Assembly (NCBI GenBank): GCA_006212045.1
Contig: PZPK01000031.1
Location: 1-44,742, forward strand
Direction: 5' to 3'
Source of the DNA: Oleiphilus sp.
GTDB taxonomy: Bacteria > Pseudomonadota > Gammaproteobacteria > Pseudomonadales > Oleiphilaceae
DNA: 44,742 nt
This document shows positions 1 through 6,546 of the stretch, piece by piece. The stretch's first letter is position 1. Each line of letters begins with the position of its first letter. Below the pieces are notes generated by a model, which saw only the letters and a list, made by a program, of their open reading frames with translations, had not been told where the DNA came from and did not search any database. The position numbers were made by a program, and so were the translations under genes.

Positions 1-206
1 CGCAACACTTCTTCTTTCGGCTTTCTAACCACCTTGCCGAAAATTCCCATATCGCACGATTCGAATTCGATCTCCGGAAACACTTCCGCAATCCCCGAAG
101 CTTTAGCGCCTTCAAACACACTGGTTCCAGCAGCCACCTGGCAAGTTACAATTTTTTGTTGGTCAGGCCTGGCATAAGCCACTTCAATTTCGATCATATC
201 GGACAT
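1..206 (-). CDS. rnfH: RnfH/RatB family protein, C-terminus cut by window edge
   Basis: The reverse strand from an ATG at 206 translates as MSDMIEIEVAYARPDQQ and continues into a ubiquitin-like fold. Segments such as FEGAKASGI and CDMGIFGKVV are typical of the RnfH (UPF0125, RatB) family. About 68 codons are visible and the frame is still open at base 1, so the C-terminus lies outside the window. The gene sits 24 bp downstream of ratA on the same strand. This is the widespread ratA-rnfH pair found opposite smpB. The biochemical role of RnfH is poorly known, and it is not part of the Rnf complex itself. Confidence 0.85.
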   Translation of the reverse strand, partial: MSDMIEIEVAYARPDQQKIVTCQVAAGTSVFEGAKASGIAEVFPEIEFESCDMGIFGKVVRKPKEEVL

Positions 207-230
207 ATTTCTACCCTAAACCACACGTTA

Positions 231-665
231 TTAACGATAAACCACATCGGCACGTTCACAGAAAGCATCCACCATCGAGTTCGCAGCCTGATTAAAAATA
301 GGACCAAAGGCGACGCGAGACAGACTCTTCTTGAGATCGAACTCCAAAAACAGCTCAACCTTAGAGGCATTGTCATCCAAATGTTTGAAGTTCCAGCGCC
401 CTGACAAACGACTGAAAGGACCATCCACCAGACTCATTGAAATCTCGCCATCGTTTACGTACTCGTTACGCGTGGTGAAGGATTGGCGGACTGCCCCCTT
501 GCTCACATCCAAGCGGGCGATCATAAAGCCGTCACCATGATCCAAAATGTGTGAACCGGCACACCATGGCAAAAACTGGGGATAAGCAGTCACATCATTG
601 ACAAGCTCAAACATACGCTTCGAAGAATGCAGGACCAAGGCACTGCGATGAATTTTCAGGGACAT
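231..665 (-). CDS. ratA: RatA, START/Coq10-like ubiquinone-binding family protein
   Basis: This 144-residue protein is a full-length member of the polyketide cyclase/START family. Its N-terminus (ALVLHSSKRMFELVNDV, then YPQFLPWC) is the hallmark of the bacterial RatA/YfjG and mitochondrial Coq10 group. In E. coli RatA was reported to bind the 50S subunit and inhibit subunit association, whereas the Coq10 homologues bind ubiquinone. Which role applies here cannot be told from sequence. It is followed at 24 bp by rnfH and is divergent from smpB across a 149-bp gap, the conserved gammaproteobacterial arrangement. The start has only a weak ribosome binding site. Confidence 0.9.
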   Translation of the reverse strand: MSLKIHRSALVLHSSKRMFELVNDVTAYPQFLPWCAGSHILDHGDGFMIARLDVSKGAVRQSFTTRNEYVNDGEISMSLVDGPFSRLSGRWNFKHLDDNASKVELFLEFDLKKSLSRVAFGPIFNQAANSMVDAFCERADVVYR

Positions 666-814
666 ATTTCAGTATCAGATCTAACTGGCGACACAATAGA
701 GCGCGCTATTGTAACGCCCCGCCCAAGCTTCGCATAGGAAAAGCCAACCTCAGCCAAATTAATAGTGTAAACTAAACGACTTTTTGAAGATTTAACGCGA
801 TTCAAGCAGTCCAT

Positions 815-1294
815 ATGGCCAAGAAAAAACCAAAACAGCCTAGCAATACTATTGCAGTCAACAAACGTGCTTTTCACGACTACCACATCGAAGAGAAATT
901 CGAGGCCGGCTTGTCGCTAACCGGCTGGGAAGTAAAAAGTCTGCGCGCAGGCAAGGCACAACTGACCGATTCGCATGTATTTTTGCGCAACGGCGAAGCC
1001 TGGCTTTTGAACGCCCACATTACGCCATTAAGCACTGCCAGCACGCACGTATTTGCCGAGCCAACGCGCCAACGCAAGCTGCTGCTACACAAAAAAGAAA
1101 TTGGCAAAATAAACGGCAAAATCAATCAGGCCGGTCACACTTGTGTCGCACTCTCACTCTATTGGAAAAACAATAAAGTGAAGTGTGAAATTGCCCTGGT
1201 GAAAGGCAAGAAGGAATATGACAAGCGCGCGACAGAAAAAGAACGCGACTGGAACAGGCAAAAAGCGCGCGTCGTGCGCGACCATGTGAAATAA
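815..1294 (+). CDS. smpB: SsrA-binding protein SmpB
   Basis: This 159-residue protein binds tmRNA and delivers it to stalled ribosomes for trans-translation. Family features are visible throughout: the N-terminal [22 protein letters not shown] stretch (first part), the central [16 protein letters not shown] segment, and a basic C-terminal tail ([18 protein letters not shown]) that enters the A site and mRNA channel. The length is normal for the family. Its partner RNA, ssrA, follows 137 bp downstream on the same strand. The Shine-Dalgarno sequence is weak, but the homology start is unambiguous. Confidence 0.97.
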   Translation: MAKKKPKQPSNTIAVNKRAFHDYHIEEKFEAGLSLTGWEVKSLRAGKAQLTDSHVFLRNGEAWLLNAHITPLSTASTHVFAEPTRQRKLLLHKKEIGKINGKINQAGHTCVALSLYWKNNKVKCEIALVKGKKEYDKRATEKERDWNRQKARVVRDHVK

Positions 1295-1308
1295 AAAGTT
1301 AACGGGCA

Positions 1309-1338
1309 TTGAGAAACACAAATCAGGCCCTATATACT
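1309..1338 (+). promoter_or_regulatory. candidate ssrA promoter
   Basis: TTGAGA at 1309-1314 and TATACT at 1333-1338 are separated by 18 bases and lie between smpB and the mature tmRNA. Transcription from here would leave a 5' leader of roughly 85 nt, to be removed by RNase P. The leader contains a small 6-bp hairpin (CGTCGA ... TCGACG). This is a visual consensus match only. Confidence 0.4.
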
Positions 1339-1431
1339 AAGCAGACCAAACGGTATCAGCGGCGGCGATGACATTCGTCGACCGGGAATCGACGCAGTCG
1401 AGTCTAAACGCTGAATATTTGGAAAAGTTTC

Positions 1432-1809
1432 GGGGACGACTTGGCTTCGACGCCGGTGACAAAACCAAAGGTGCATGTCGAGTGTACAGTGGCACTCGTA
1501 CTCCAATCGCTGTAAACAATAGTTGCAAATGATGGGTGCTCAACTAGCTGCGTAAGCAGTGAAAGATCACTTTTAGGGTTTCGACCCTAACGGTCTTTAG
1601 CAAGATGCCTGTATCGCGCTATTGACTGTCACTCAGAACAGGATCGCAAAAAGGCATACTCGGGGTCGTTTTGCTAAAATTTACTGAGCTCGCCAACCAC
1701 GTCCTGCCCGTTGGGCTGTGGAAGGTTAAACTAATTAACGGAATCTAAACATGTAGAGCTGATGGCAGAGTGCTGGCGGACGCGGGTTCAATTCCCGCCG
1801 TCTCCACCA
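1432..1809 (+). ncRNA. ssrA: tmRNA (transfer-messenger RNA), one-piece
   Basis: The 5' end GGGGACG pairs over seven positions with CGTCTCC just before the 3' ACCA, giving the tRNA-like acceptor stem. GTTCAATTC forms the T-loop, and the encoded CCA ends at 1809. The mRNA-like part has the conserved AATAGTTGCA context, which places the resume codon GCA at 1525. Read from there, the tag starts A-N-D-G but runs through C-S-T-S-C-V to a TAA at 1588-1590. That gives about 21 residues ending LLGFRP. The expected ending, G-A-Q-L-A-A with TAA at 1553-1555, is present but one base out of frame. The location next to smpB and the length of 378 nt are normal. The gene call is secure; tag integrity is in doubt (see findings). 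Confidence 0.95.
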
Positions 1810-1816
1810 ATTTTTT

Positions 1817-1855
1817 AAGCCCTAATGAGCCCTCACTGGCCATTAGGGCTTTTTA
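1817..1855 (+). terminator. Rho-independent terminator of ssrA
   Basis: AAGCCCTAATG at 1817-1827 pairs perfectly with CATTAGGGCTT at 1841-1851, and the T run continues to 1854. It begins eight bases after the mature 3' end of tmRNA. Confidence 0.9.
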
Positions 1856-1919
1856 TTAACCCGCAACTTTACTATCAGGAAATTAGGGTTGATGCGGGGG
1901 TTTGCGTACTAGCCCACAT

Positions 1920-2120
1920 TCAAACAGCTTCAAAAGTACTCCTTCTCAAGCAACTGGCCTCATACTCCAGCACATCTTCTCGCCTGTACCTAACTTGGCC
2001 GCCTAGTTTCACATAAATCGGGCCAATACCCTCAGATCGCCATCGCTCCAGCGTTGCCTCGCTTACTTGCCAACGATTACATAGCTCTCTTTGCGTCATA
2101 AGTGCTTGATATTCATTCAT
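1920..2120 (-). CDS. AlpA/excisionase-like helix-turn-helix protein
   Basis: This small 66-residue protein carries a MerR-type or HTH_17 helix-turn-helix: LMTQRELCNRWQVSEATLERWR, shown here in part as TQRELCNRWQVSEATLERW, followed by a wing-like GGQVRYRREDVLEYE. Proteins of this kind include AlpA-like regulators and excisionases of integrative elements. The start has a good ribosome binding site (GGAG, 7 bases upstream). The gene lies directly next to the tmRNA 3' end, a common integration site, and is divergent from higB, so it could be a leftover directionality factor or regulator of a mobile element. No integrase is found beside it. Confidence 0.7.
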   Translation of the reverse strand: MNEYQALMTQRELCNRWQVSEATLERWRSEGIGPIYVKLGGQVRYRREDVLEYEASCLRRSTFEAV

Positions 2121-2150
2121 ATTGATTCTCCAGTAGATTTTAGTTGATAC

Positions 2151-2167
2151 AGTCCCATTTTGGGACT
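2151..2167. promoter_or_regulatory. inverted-repeat operator candidate upstream of higB
   Basis: AGTCCCA at 2151-2157 and TGGGACT at 2161-2167 form a perfect 7-bp inverted repeat with a 3-base spacer. It lies 13 bp before the higB ATG and 31 bp before the divergent HTH gene. HigA-type antitoxins usually bind such repeats over their own promoter, so this is the likely autoregulatory operator. Binding by the neighbouring HTH protein is an alternative. Confidence 0.55.
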
Positions 2168-2179
2168 ATTATTAACTTT

Positions 2180-2482
2180 ATGAGAATCATTGCCCTATCA
2201 ACACTGAAAGCTTTCTGGGAAGAGCATCCAGAGCACATGGATGCTAAAGAGCCTACGCTTGCTTGGTATCGACATACCTTAGCAGCTGACTGGAGCGCAC
2301 CTGCTGATGTTAAGCAGGACTTCAGAAATGCCAGCATCCTCAAAGATGGGCGTGTAGTTTTCATTATTGCGGGCAACAAGTACCGACTAGTTGTGTGGAT
2401 CAACTACGCCTATCGCGTGGTATACATCCGGTTCATCGGCACCCATGCGCAATACGACAAAATTGATGTACAAACTATTTAA
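2180..2482 (+). CDS. higB: HigB-type mRNA interferase toxin
   Basis: Starting at the ATG at 2180 gives a 100-residue protein opening MRIIALSTLKAFWEEHPEH. This N-terminus, the central TLAWYRHTLAADWSAPADV and the end VVYIRFIGTHAQYDKID are typical of the HigB branch of the RelE-like toxins, which cleave mRNA on the ribosome. An upstream TTG at 2144 is in frame, but it would place the operator inside the gene. The cognate antitoxin follows after 17 bp. The gene is intact, with the conserved NKYRLVVWINY core strand. It lies in the ssrA-linked island, where such a module would stabilise the element or guard its cargo. Confidence 0.9.
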   Translation: MRIIALSTLKAFWEEHPEHMDAKEPTLAWYRHTLAADWSAPADVKQDFRNASILKDGRVVFIIAGNKYRLVVWINYAYRVVYIRFIGTHAQYDKIDVQTI

Positions 2483-2499
2483 TTGCCGGAGGAAACACT

Positions 2500-2868
2500 A
2501 TGGACATCAAACCGATCAAAACTGATGCCGACTACCGAGCGGCATTAAAAGAAATTGAAAGCCTGATGATGGCTGGCCCTGACACACCCGAAGGTGAAAA
2601 GCTGGATGTCATGGTTACGCTTATCGAAGCTTATGAAGCCAAGCATTTCCCTATGGAACTGCCTGACCCTGTTGAAGCCATCAAGTTCGAGATGGAACGT
2701 AAAGGTTTAACAGTGAAAGACCTCGAGCCCATGATTGGTAAAAGCAACCGAGTCTATGAAATTCTCAATCACAAACGCTCGCTCACGCTAAAAATGATCT
2801 GGAAGCTGCATGAAGGTTTGGGTATTCCTGCTGAATCCTTAATCAAACCACCTCAAGCGCATGCTTAA
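2500..2868 (+). CDS. higA: HigA-type antitoxin
   Basis: This 122-residue antitoxin has an N-terminal region typical of the long HigA form (IKTDADYRAALKEIESLM, then GEKLDVMVTLIEAYEAKHF). A C-terminal XRE helix-turn-helix follows (around 60-115; GLTVKDLEPMIGKSNRVYEI, then HKRSLTLKMIWKLHEGLGI). It would neutralise HigB and repress the operon. A strong GGAGG lies 8 bases before the ATG. The last eight bases overlap the start of the primase-helicase gene, so the antitoxin and the large gene are probably translationally coupled. This order (toxin, antitoxin, large enzyme) is unusual for a plain higBA locus. Confidence 0.92.
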   Translation: MDIKPIKTDADYRAALKEIESLMMAGPDTPEGEKLDVMVTLIEAYEAKHFPMELPDPVEAIKFEMERKGLTVKDLEPMIGKSNRVYEILNHKRSLTLKMIWKLHEGLGIPAESLIKPPQAHA

Positions 2869-5284
2869 GAGTGATGGATTTCAAAGCACAGCCGAGATTG
2901 ATGCTCGGCTCGCAGAGCTTGAGCAAGAGAAAAAGCAACTTTTAGCTCTGAGAGAACAACTTCAACAACCCCCATCAAATACATCTGACTCGCCCCTATA
3001 TTCACCAGAACAAAAGATTGCCATTTTTAGAGGATTGTTTCGGGGCCGAGCCGATATTTTTGCTAACCGCTGGCAAAACAAACAAGGTCGCAGTGGTTAC
3101 TCTGTTGCCTGCAATAACGAGTGGGTTCAAGGAATCTGTCATAAGCCTCGCATCAAATGTCAGGATTGCAATCAACGTCAGTTCACAGAGTTAAATGACC
3201 AGATCATTTATCACCACTTAGCAGGGCAACAAGTGGTTGGCCTCTATCCTTTAATGCACGATAACACCTGTTACTTTCTTGCCGCCGATTTTGATAAAGG
3301 CCAATGGCAAGACGAAGTGAAAGCAATGTCGAAGGCTTGCCATAACCTCGAAATACCTCATGCCATTGAAATTTCTCGTTCTGGCAATGGAGCACACCTT
3401 TGGATTTTCTTCAACGAGAAAGTGCCAGCCAAAGAAGCTAGGCTATTGGGGTTTGGACTACTCGACAAAGCGATGGAATTCTATCCGAATCTATCGTTTG
3501 ATTCCTATGATCGACTTTTCCCCAACCAGGATATTTTACCCGAAGGCGGATTTGGAAATTTAATCGCTCTACCGCTTCAAAAAGAAGCACGCATATCAGG
3601 CAATAGCTCCTTTGTCGATAACGAACTTAATGTCATCCAAGACCAATGGCAGTACCTTGCTAATATAAAGTCTGTTTCATGCAGCACACTGACAAAGCTA
3701 TTTACACAGATTTCACCAAACTCAGCTTTATTTAAAGAACAAGAGGTTATAGAGAATCGTCCACCCTGGGAGATGACCGCCAAGGCAAAACCTCTGTTAT
3801 TGGAAAACCCACCAGAAAAGATAACCGTCACTCTCGCAAATCACGTTTATTTTGATTTAAGTGAAATTCCAAGCACGTTAGCGGCAAGGTTAAGGCGACT
3901 CGCGAGCTTTTCAAACCCTGTATTCTTTAAAACACAGGCATTACGATTTTCAACTCATGGCATACCGCGATTTATCTCCTGCGCTCGTATTGAGCAAGGC
4001 TACTTGGCAATACCCCGAGGCTGCTTAGACGAAGCGCTAGAGTTGTTAACCGAGAATCAGATTGAAGTTCAATTAGACGATCAACGTGAACGCGGAACTA
4101 AGCTTAAATCCACCAAGTCACTCGTCAAACTCAGAAAGAATCAACAAGCTGCAGTGCGAGCCATGAGCAAGCACGATGCTGGAATTCTGCATGCACCGAC
4201 AGCCTTTGGTAAAACAGTTACCGCTATTGGCATGATTACTAAGCGCAAAGCCAATACGCTAATTTTGGTTCACAGTAGACAACTGCTCGACCAATGGAGA
4301 GAGCGATTAAAATCGTTTTTACCTGATGCCGATGTCGGCATCATCGGTGGCGGCAAGAAAAAACCAACGGGCGTTATCGACATCGCAACTTACCAAAGCC
4401 TCATCAACAAAAAGGACAACACTGTATCTGAGATCGTTCAAGATTATGGGCACGTTATCGTTGATGAGTGCCATCATGTTTCTGCGCCGCGCTTTGAAAT
4501 GGTGTTAAACGAAGTTCGAGCTAAATATGTACTCGGCTTGACCGCCACACCAGAAAGGCAGGATGGTCACCAGAAAATCATCTTTATGGCCGCAGGGCCT
4601 ATTCGTCACAAGGTTAAAAGCACCATCGAAGAGAAATTTGAGCAACAAGTTGTTGTTCATCAGCTTTATGACACTCCGCCAAGGCAGTTAGTACAGTCAG
4701 AAGAACGACCGAAAATATCTGACGCTTATCGGTGGATCATGGAAAATGATGAACGAACACAGAGAATCATCAGCGATGTTCTCGCCTGTATTCAGCGATC
4801 TAAACACCCAATAGTGTTAACAGAACGCAGAGAACATGCAGAAACGATCAATGCTTTGCTGCTCGACAGAGAGGTAGACTCGGTCGTTTTAAAAGGCGCA
4901 ATGCGCGCGTCTGAGCGTAAGACCGTTGAGGAACAGCTACCCACCGCGCAAGTCGTCGTTGCCACTGGTAAGTATGTGGGCGAAGGTTTTGATTTGCCAA
5001 GACTTGACACGCTGTTCTTAGCTATGCCCATTGCATGGAAAGGTTCACTGGCTCAGTATGCCGGACGTATTCACCGAGAGTCGGATGGCAAAGACCGTGT
5101 CACCATTTACGATTATGTCGATTGCTCGCTCCCTATGATGCAGCGAATGTTCAACAAACGGGAGAAAAGCTATAAGGCAATGGGATATCAAATTTCTTTC
5201 AATGGTGAAGCGCCCGAACAAGGCCAATTGTCAACCGAGTTTCTGCTAGCTTCTGACAAACAGGGTTCCAAAGCTCCTGCGTAA
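2861..5284 (+). CDS. TOTE-type archaeo-eukaryotic primase fused to SF2 helicase
   Basis: The protein has 807 residues. A short coiled coil (about 8-37) leads into a primase-like region. That region has a likely zinc cluster (Cys84, Cys93, Cys100, Cys103), the catalytic-type AADFDKG at 141-147, and SGNGAHLW at 174-181 with the active-site histidine 179. These match the archaeo-eukaryotic primase domain described for TOTE conflict systems. After a linker comes an SF2 helicase: Walker A APTAFGKT at 445-452, DECHH at 535-539, LTATP at 560-564, and a C-terminal RecA lobe with QYAGRIHRE. It ends soon after the helicase, with no recognisable nuclease domain. TOTE systems are predicted anti-element defences. 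The start overlaps higA. The family assignment rests on motif recall and was not tested by search. Confidence 0.8.
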   Translation: MLKSDGFQSTAEIDARLAELEQEKKQLLALREQLQQPPSNTSDSPLYSPEQKIAIFRGLFRGRADIFANRWQNKQGRSGYSVACNNEWVQGICHKPRIKCQDCNQRQFTELNDQIIYHHLAGQQVVGLYPLMHDNTCYFLAADFDKGQWQDEVKAMSKACHNLEIPHAIEISRSGNGAHLWIFFNEKVPAKEARLLGFGLLDKAMEFYPNLSFDSYDRLFPNQDILPEGGFGNLIALPLQKEARISGNSSFVDNELNVIQDQWQYLANIKSVSCSTLTKLFTQISPNSALFKEQEVIENRPPWEMTAKAKPLLLENPPEKITVTLANHVYFDLSEIPSTLAARLRRLASFSNPVFFKTQALRFSTHGIPRFISCARIEQGYLAIPRGCLDEALELLTENQIEVQLDDQRERGTKLKSTKSLVKLRKNQQAAVRAMSKHDAGILHAPTAFGKTVTAIGMITKRKANTLILVHSRQLLDQWRERLKSFLPDADVGIIGGGKKKPTGVIDIATYQSLINKKDNTVSEIVQDYGHVIVDECHHVSAPRFEMVLNEVRAKYVLGLTATPERQDGHQKIIFMAAGPIRHKVKSTIEEKFEQQVVVHQLYDTPPRQLVQSEERPKISDAYRWIMENDERTQRIISDVLACIQRSKHPIVLTERREHAETINALLLDREVDSVVLKGAMRASERKTVEEQLPTAQVVVATGKYVGEGFDLPRLDTLFLAMPIAWKGSLAQYAGRIHRESDGKDRVTIYDYVDCSLPMMQRMFNKREKSYKAMGYQISFNGEAPEQGQLSTEFLLASDKQGSKAPA

Positions 5285-5358
5285 GCATAGACCCGCATTG
5301 GCTTACTAAAGCAATTGAGGGACTAATTCAGTTCCTATTGAGGGAACCAAACCGGCGT

Positions 5359-5375
5359 CCCGCCCCACTACCAAT
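5359..5375. other. degenerate copy of tmRNA 3' end (possible distal attachment site)
   Basis: CCCGCC at 5359-5364 is followed by TACCAAT at 5369-5375 and then AAAACCCTAAC. The tmRNA 3' end reads CCCGCC at 1794-1799, CACCAAT at 1805-1811 and AAGCCCTAATG. The spacing differs by a few bases and the match is imperfect. Its place just beyond the last island gene fits a decayed att site, but a chance match is possible. Confidence 0.35.
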
Positions 5376-5377
5376 CC

Positions 5378-5416
5378 AAAACCCTAACAGAACATTCTGT
5401 TAGGGTTTTGTCTTTT
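5378..5416 (+). terminator. Rho-independent terminator downstream of the primase-helicase gene
   Basis: AAAACCCTAACAGAA at 5378-5392 pairs perfectly over 15 bases with TTCTGTTAGGGTTTT at 5395-5409, followed by TCTTTTT. The stem core (CCCTAA/TTAGGG) resembles that of the ssrA terminator at the other end of the island. Confidence 0.88.
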
Positions 5417-5701
5417 TAGATTCAAATTACCCCCCCTATACAGCGAATGGTTTCATGGCAATATCGTTCACCAATACACAAAGAACTCTTTTCAGCATCC
5501 TTCCCGATAATCAAACGCTCGCGTCGTTGCAACATCCGGTAAAACGAAAACAATTCTAATGCGAACGGAAGTGTCGAAATACTTTACACTCATCATCTAA
5601 ACAACTATAAAACACAAATACATACTACTGTTTTATATGCCTATTTTAATATAGGTCTGAATTTTGCTAATACACAATTGCGCTAGCAACTACTTATATT
5701 G
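5417..5701. other. AT-rich intergenic stretch, no gene seen
   Basis: There is no open frame of note and no RNA gene that I recognise. It presumably carries the promoter of the riboswitch-controlled gene downstream. TATATT at 5695-5700 could be a -10 element, but no good -35 is correctly spaced from it. Confidence 0.5.
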
Positions 5702-5775
5702 AACACGTAGCCAAATCTTTCGCGAGGAAGAGACGGAAAGTCACAGATCTGAGGGTTCAGATGGCTGGACTGCAA
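5702..5775 (+). ncRNA. cyclic di-GMP-I (GEMM) riboswitch
   Basis: The layout of the GEMM aptamer is present: CACG then GCCAAA, then a hairpin TCTTTC-GCGA-GGAAGA at 5717-5732 closed by a GNRA tetraloop. Next come GACGGAAAGTC and a second hairpin, ATCTGA-GGGT-TCAGAT, at 5747-5762. The second arm is extended by AGTC (5739-5742) pairing with GACT (5768-5771). In the usual GEMM form, AAAGCC stands where this RNA has AAAGTC, and the opposite strand has changed too. The RNA ends just before a weak AGGGA and the ATG at 5794 of a PEP-CTERM gene. Similar elements precede many such genes. Control of translation is likely, because no terminator stem is seen in the expression platform. Confidence 0.75.
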
Positions 5776-5793
5776 CATCAGGGATAATTAAAC

Positions 5794-6354
5794 ATGAATA
5801 CCAAGCATTTCATTATGACGTCCTTGCTGATGGTGGTTTCGGGTGTAGCTTCTGCACTGACTATCACGGCGAGCGATATTGATATTACCGACGGCAGCCG
5901 TAGCCTCCTGACGTGGTCAACTACTGAGCGTGCGGACTTTAGCTTCGAGCTCAATGGAACTTCCACTCAACAATACGGTACATTCAGTACACGCGACTTC
6001 CCGATCAGAATTTGTGAAGGTTTCCTCTGCTCAGGTTCAGATTTGGATGTTGATGGGATCACAGCTTCAATGCTGCTAACCCCGCCTTCAACAACGGTCG
6101 AAGGGAAAGGTGCAGTTTACGCGATTGGCCAGCTAGACATTCTGGACGACAAAATGTTCATCAACTTCAACAATGATTGGGTTAATATGGGCGCTTATGA
6201 AGTCAGCTTCCGTGATCTGGTCATCACGCAAGATGGTGTTTACGACCTGCTGGCTGACTTCCGCGAAGTTCAGGCTCCAGAGCCTGCTACACTCGCACTG
6301 CTGGGTCTTGGCCTGCTAGGCCTGGGTTACACCCGCCGAAAGCAGAACGCTTAG
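5794..6354 (+). CDS. PEP-CTERM sorting domain protein
   Basis: This 186-residue secreted protein has a signal peptide (MNTKHFIMTSLLMVVSGVASA) and ends with a textbook PEP-CTERM signal: APEPATLALLGLGLLGLG, then the basic tail YTRRKQNA. Such proteins are processed by an exosortase (EpsH/XrtA type) and tend to be linked to exopolysaccharide and biofilm matrix. The body (about 22-160) is a beta-rich region without a recognised domain, with one Cys pair (ICEGFLCSG). No exosortase gene lies in this window. A c-di-GMP riboswitch directly upstream ties its expression to the biofilm signal. Confidence 0.9.
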   Translation: MNTKHFIMTSLLMVVSGVASALTITASDIDITDGSRSLLTWSTTERADFSFELNGTSTQQYGTFSTRDFPIRICEGFLCSGSDLDVDGITASMLLTPPSTTVEGKGAVYAIGQLDILDDKMFINFNNDWVNMGAYEVSFRDLVITQDGVYDLLADFREVQAPEPATLALLGLGLLGLGYTRRKQNA

Positions 6355-6375
6355 TTCTATTGCTAGCGCAAACAG

Positions 6376-6406
6376 AAAAAGCCGAGCGGTAATGCTCGGC
6401 TTTTTT
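6376..6406. terminator. bidirectional Rho-independent terminator
   Basis: AAAAAGCCGAGC at 6376-6387 pairs with GCTCGGCTTTTT at 6394-6405 around a 6-base loop. T runs are available on both strands, so it can serve the PEP-CTERM gene and possibly the convergent DUF2780 gene. Confidence 0.9.
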
Positions 6407-6546
6407 GTATTCATACGTTTTCAACTACTCTTTAAAGTTCTCGCTCCCCTGACCGCCAAAATTCACAAAGAGAGCTTCTCACTAGTGTCCGCCTCGACAG
6501 CCTCATGAACCGCATGGTAACCGCAATGCAGACAAGCCGGCTGGAT

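Noticed and set aside
656-886. 76-residue minus-strand frame over the smpB start
   Set aside because: It overlaps the well-supported smpB gene and the ratA-smpB promoter gap, and has no recognisable domain.
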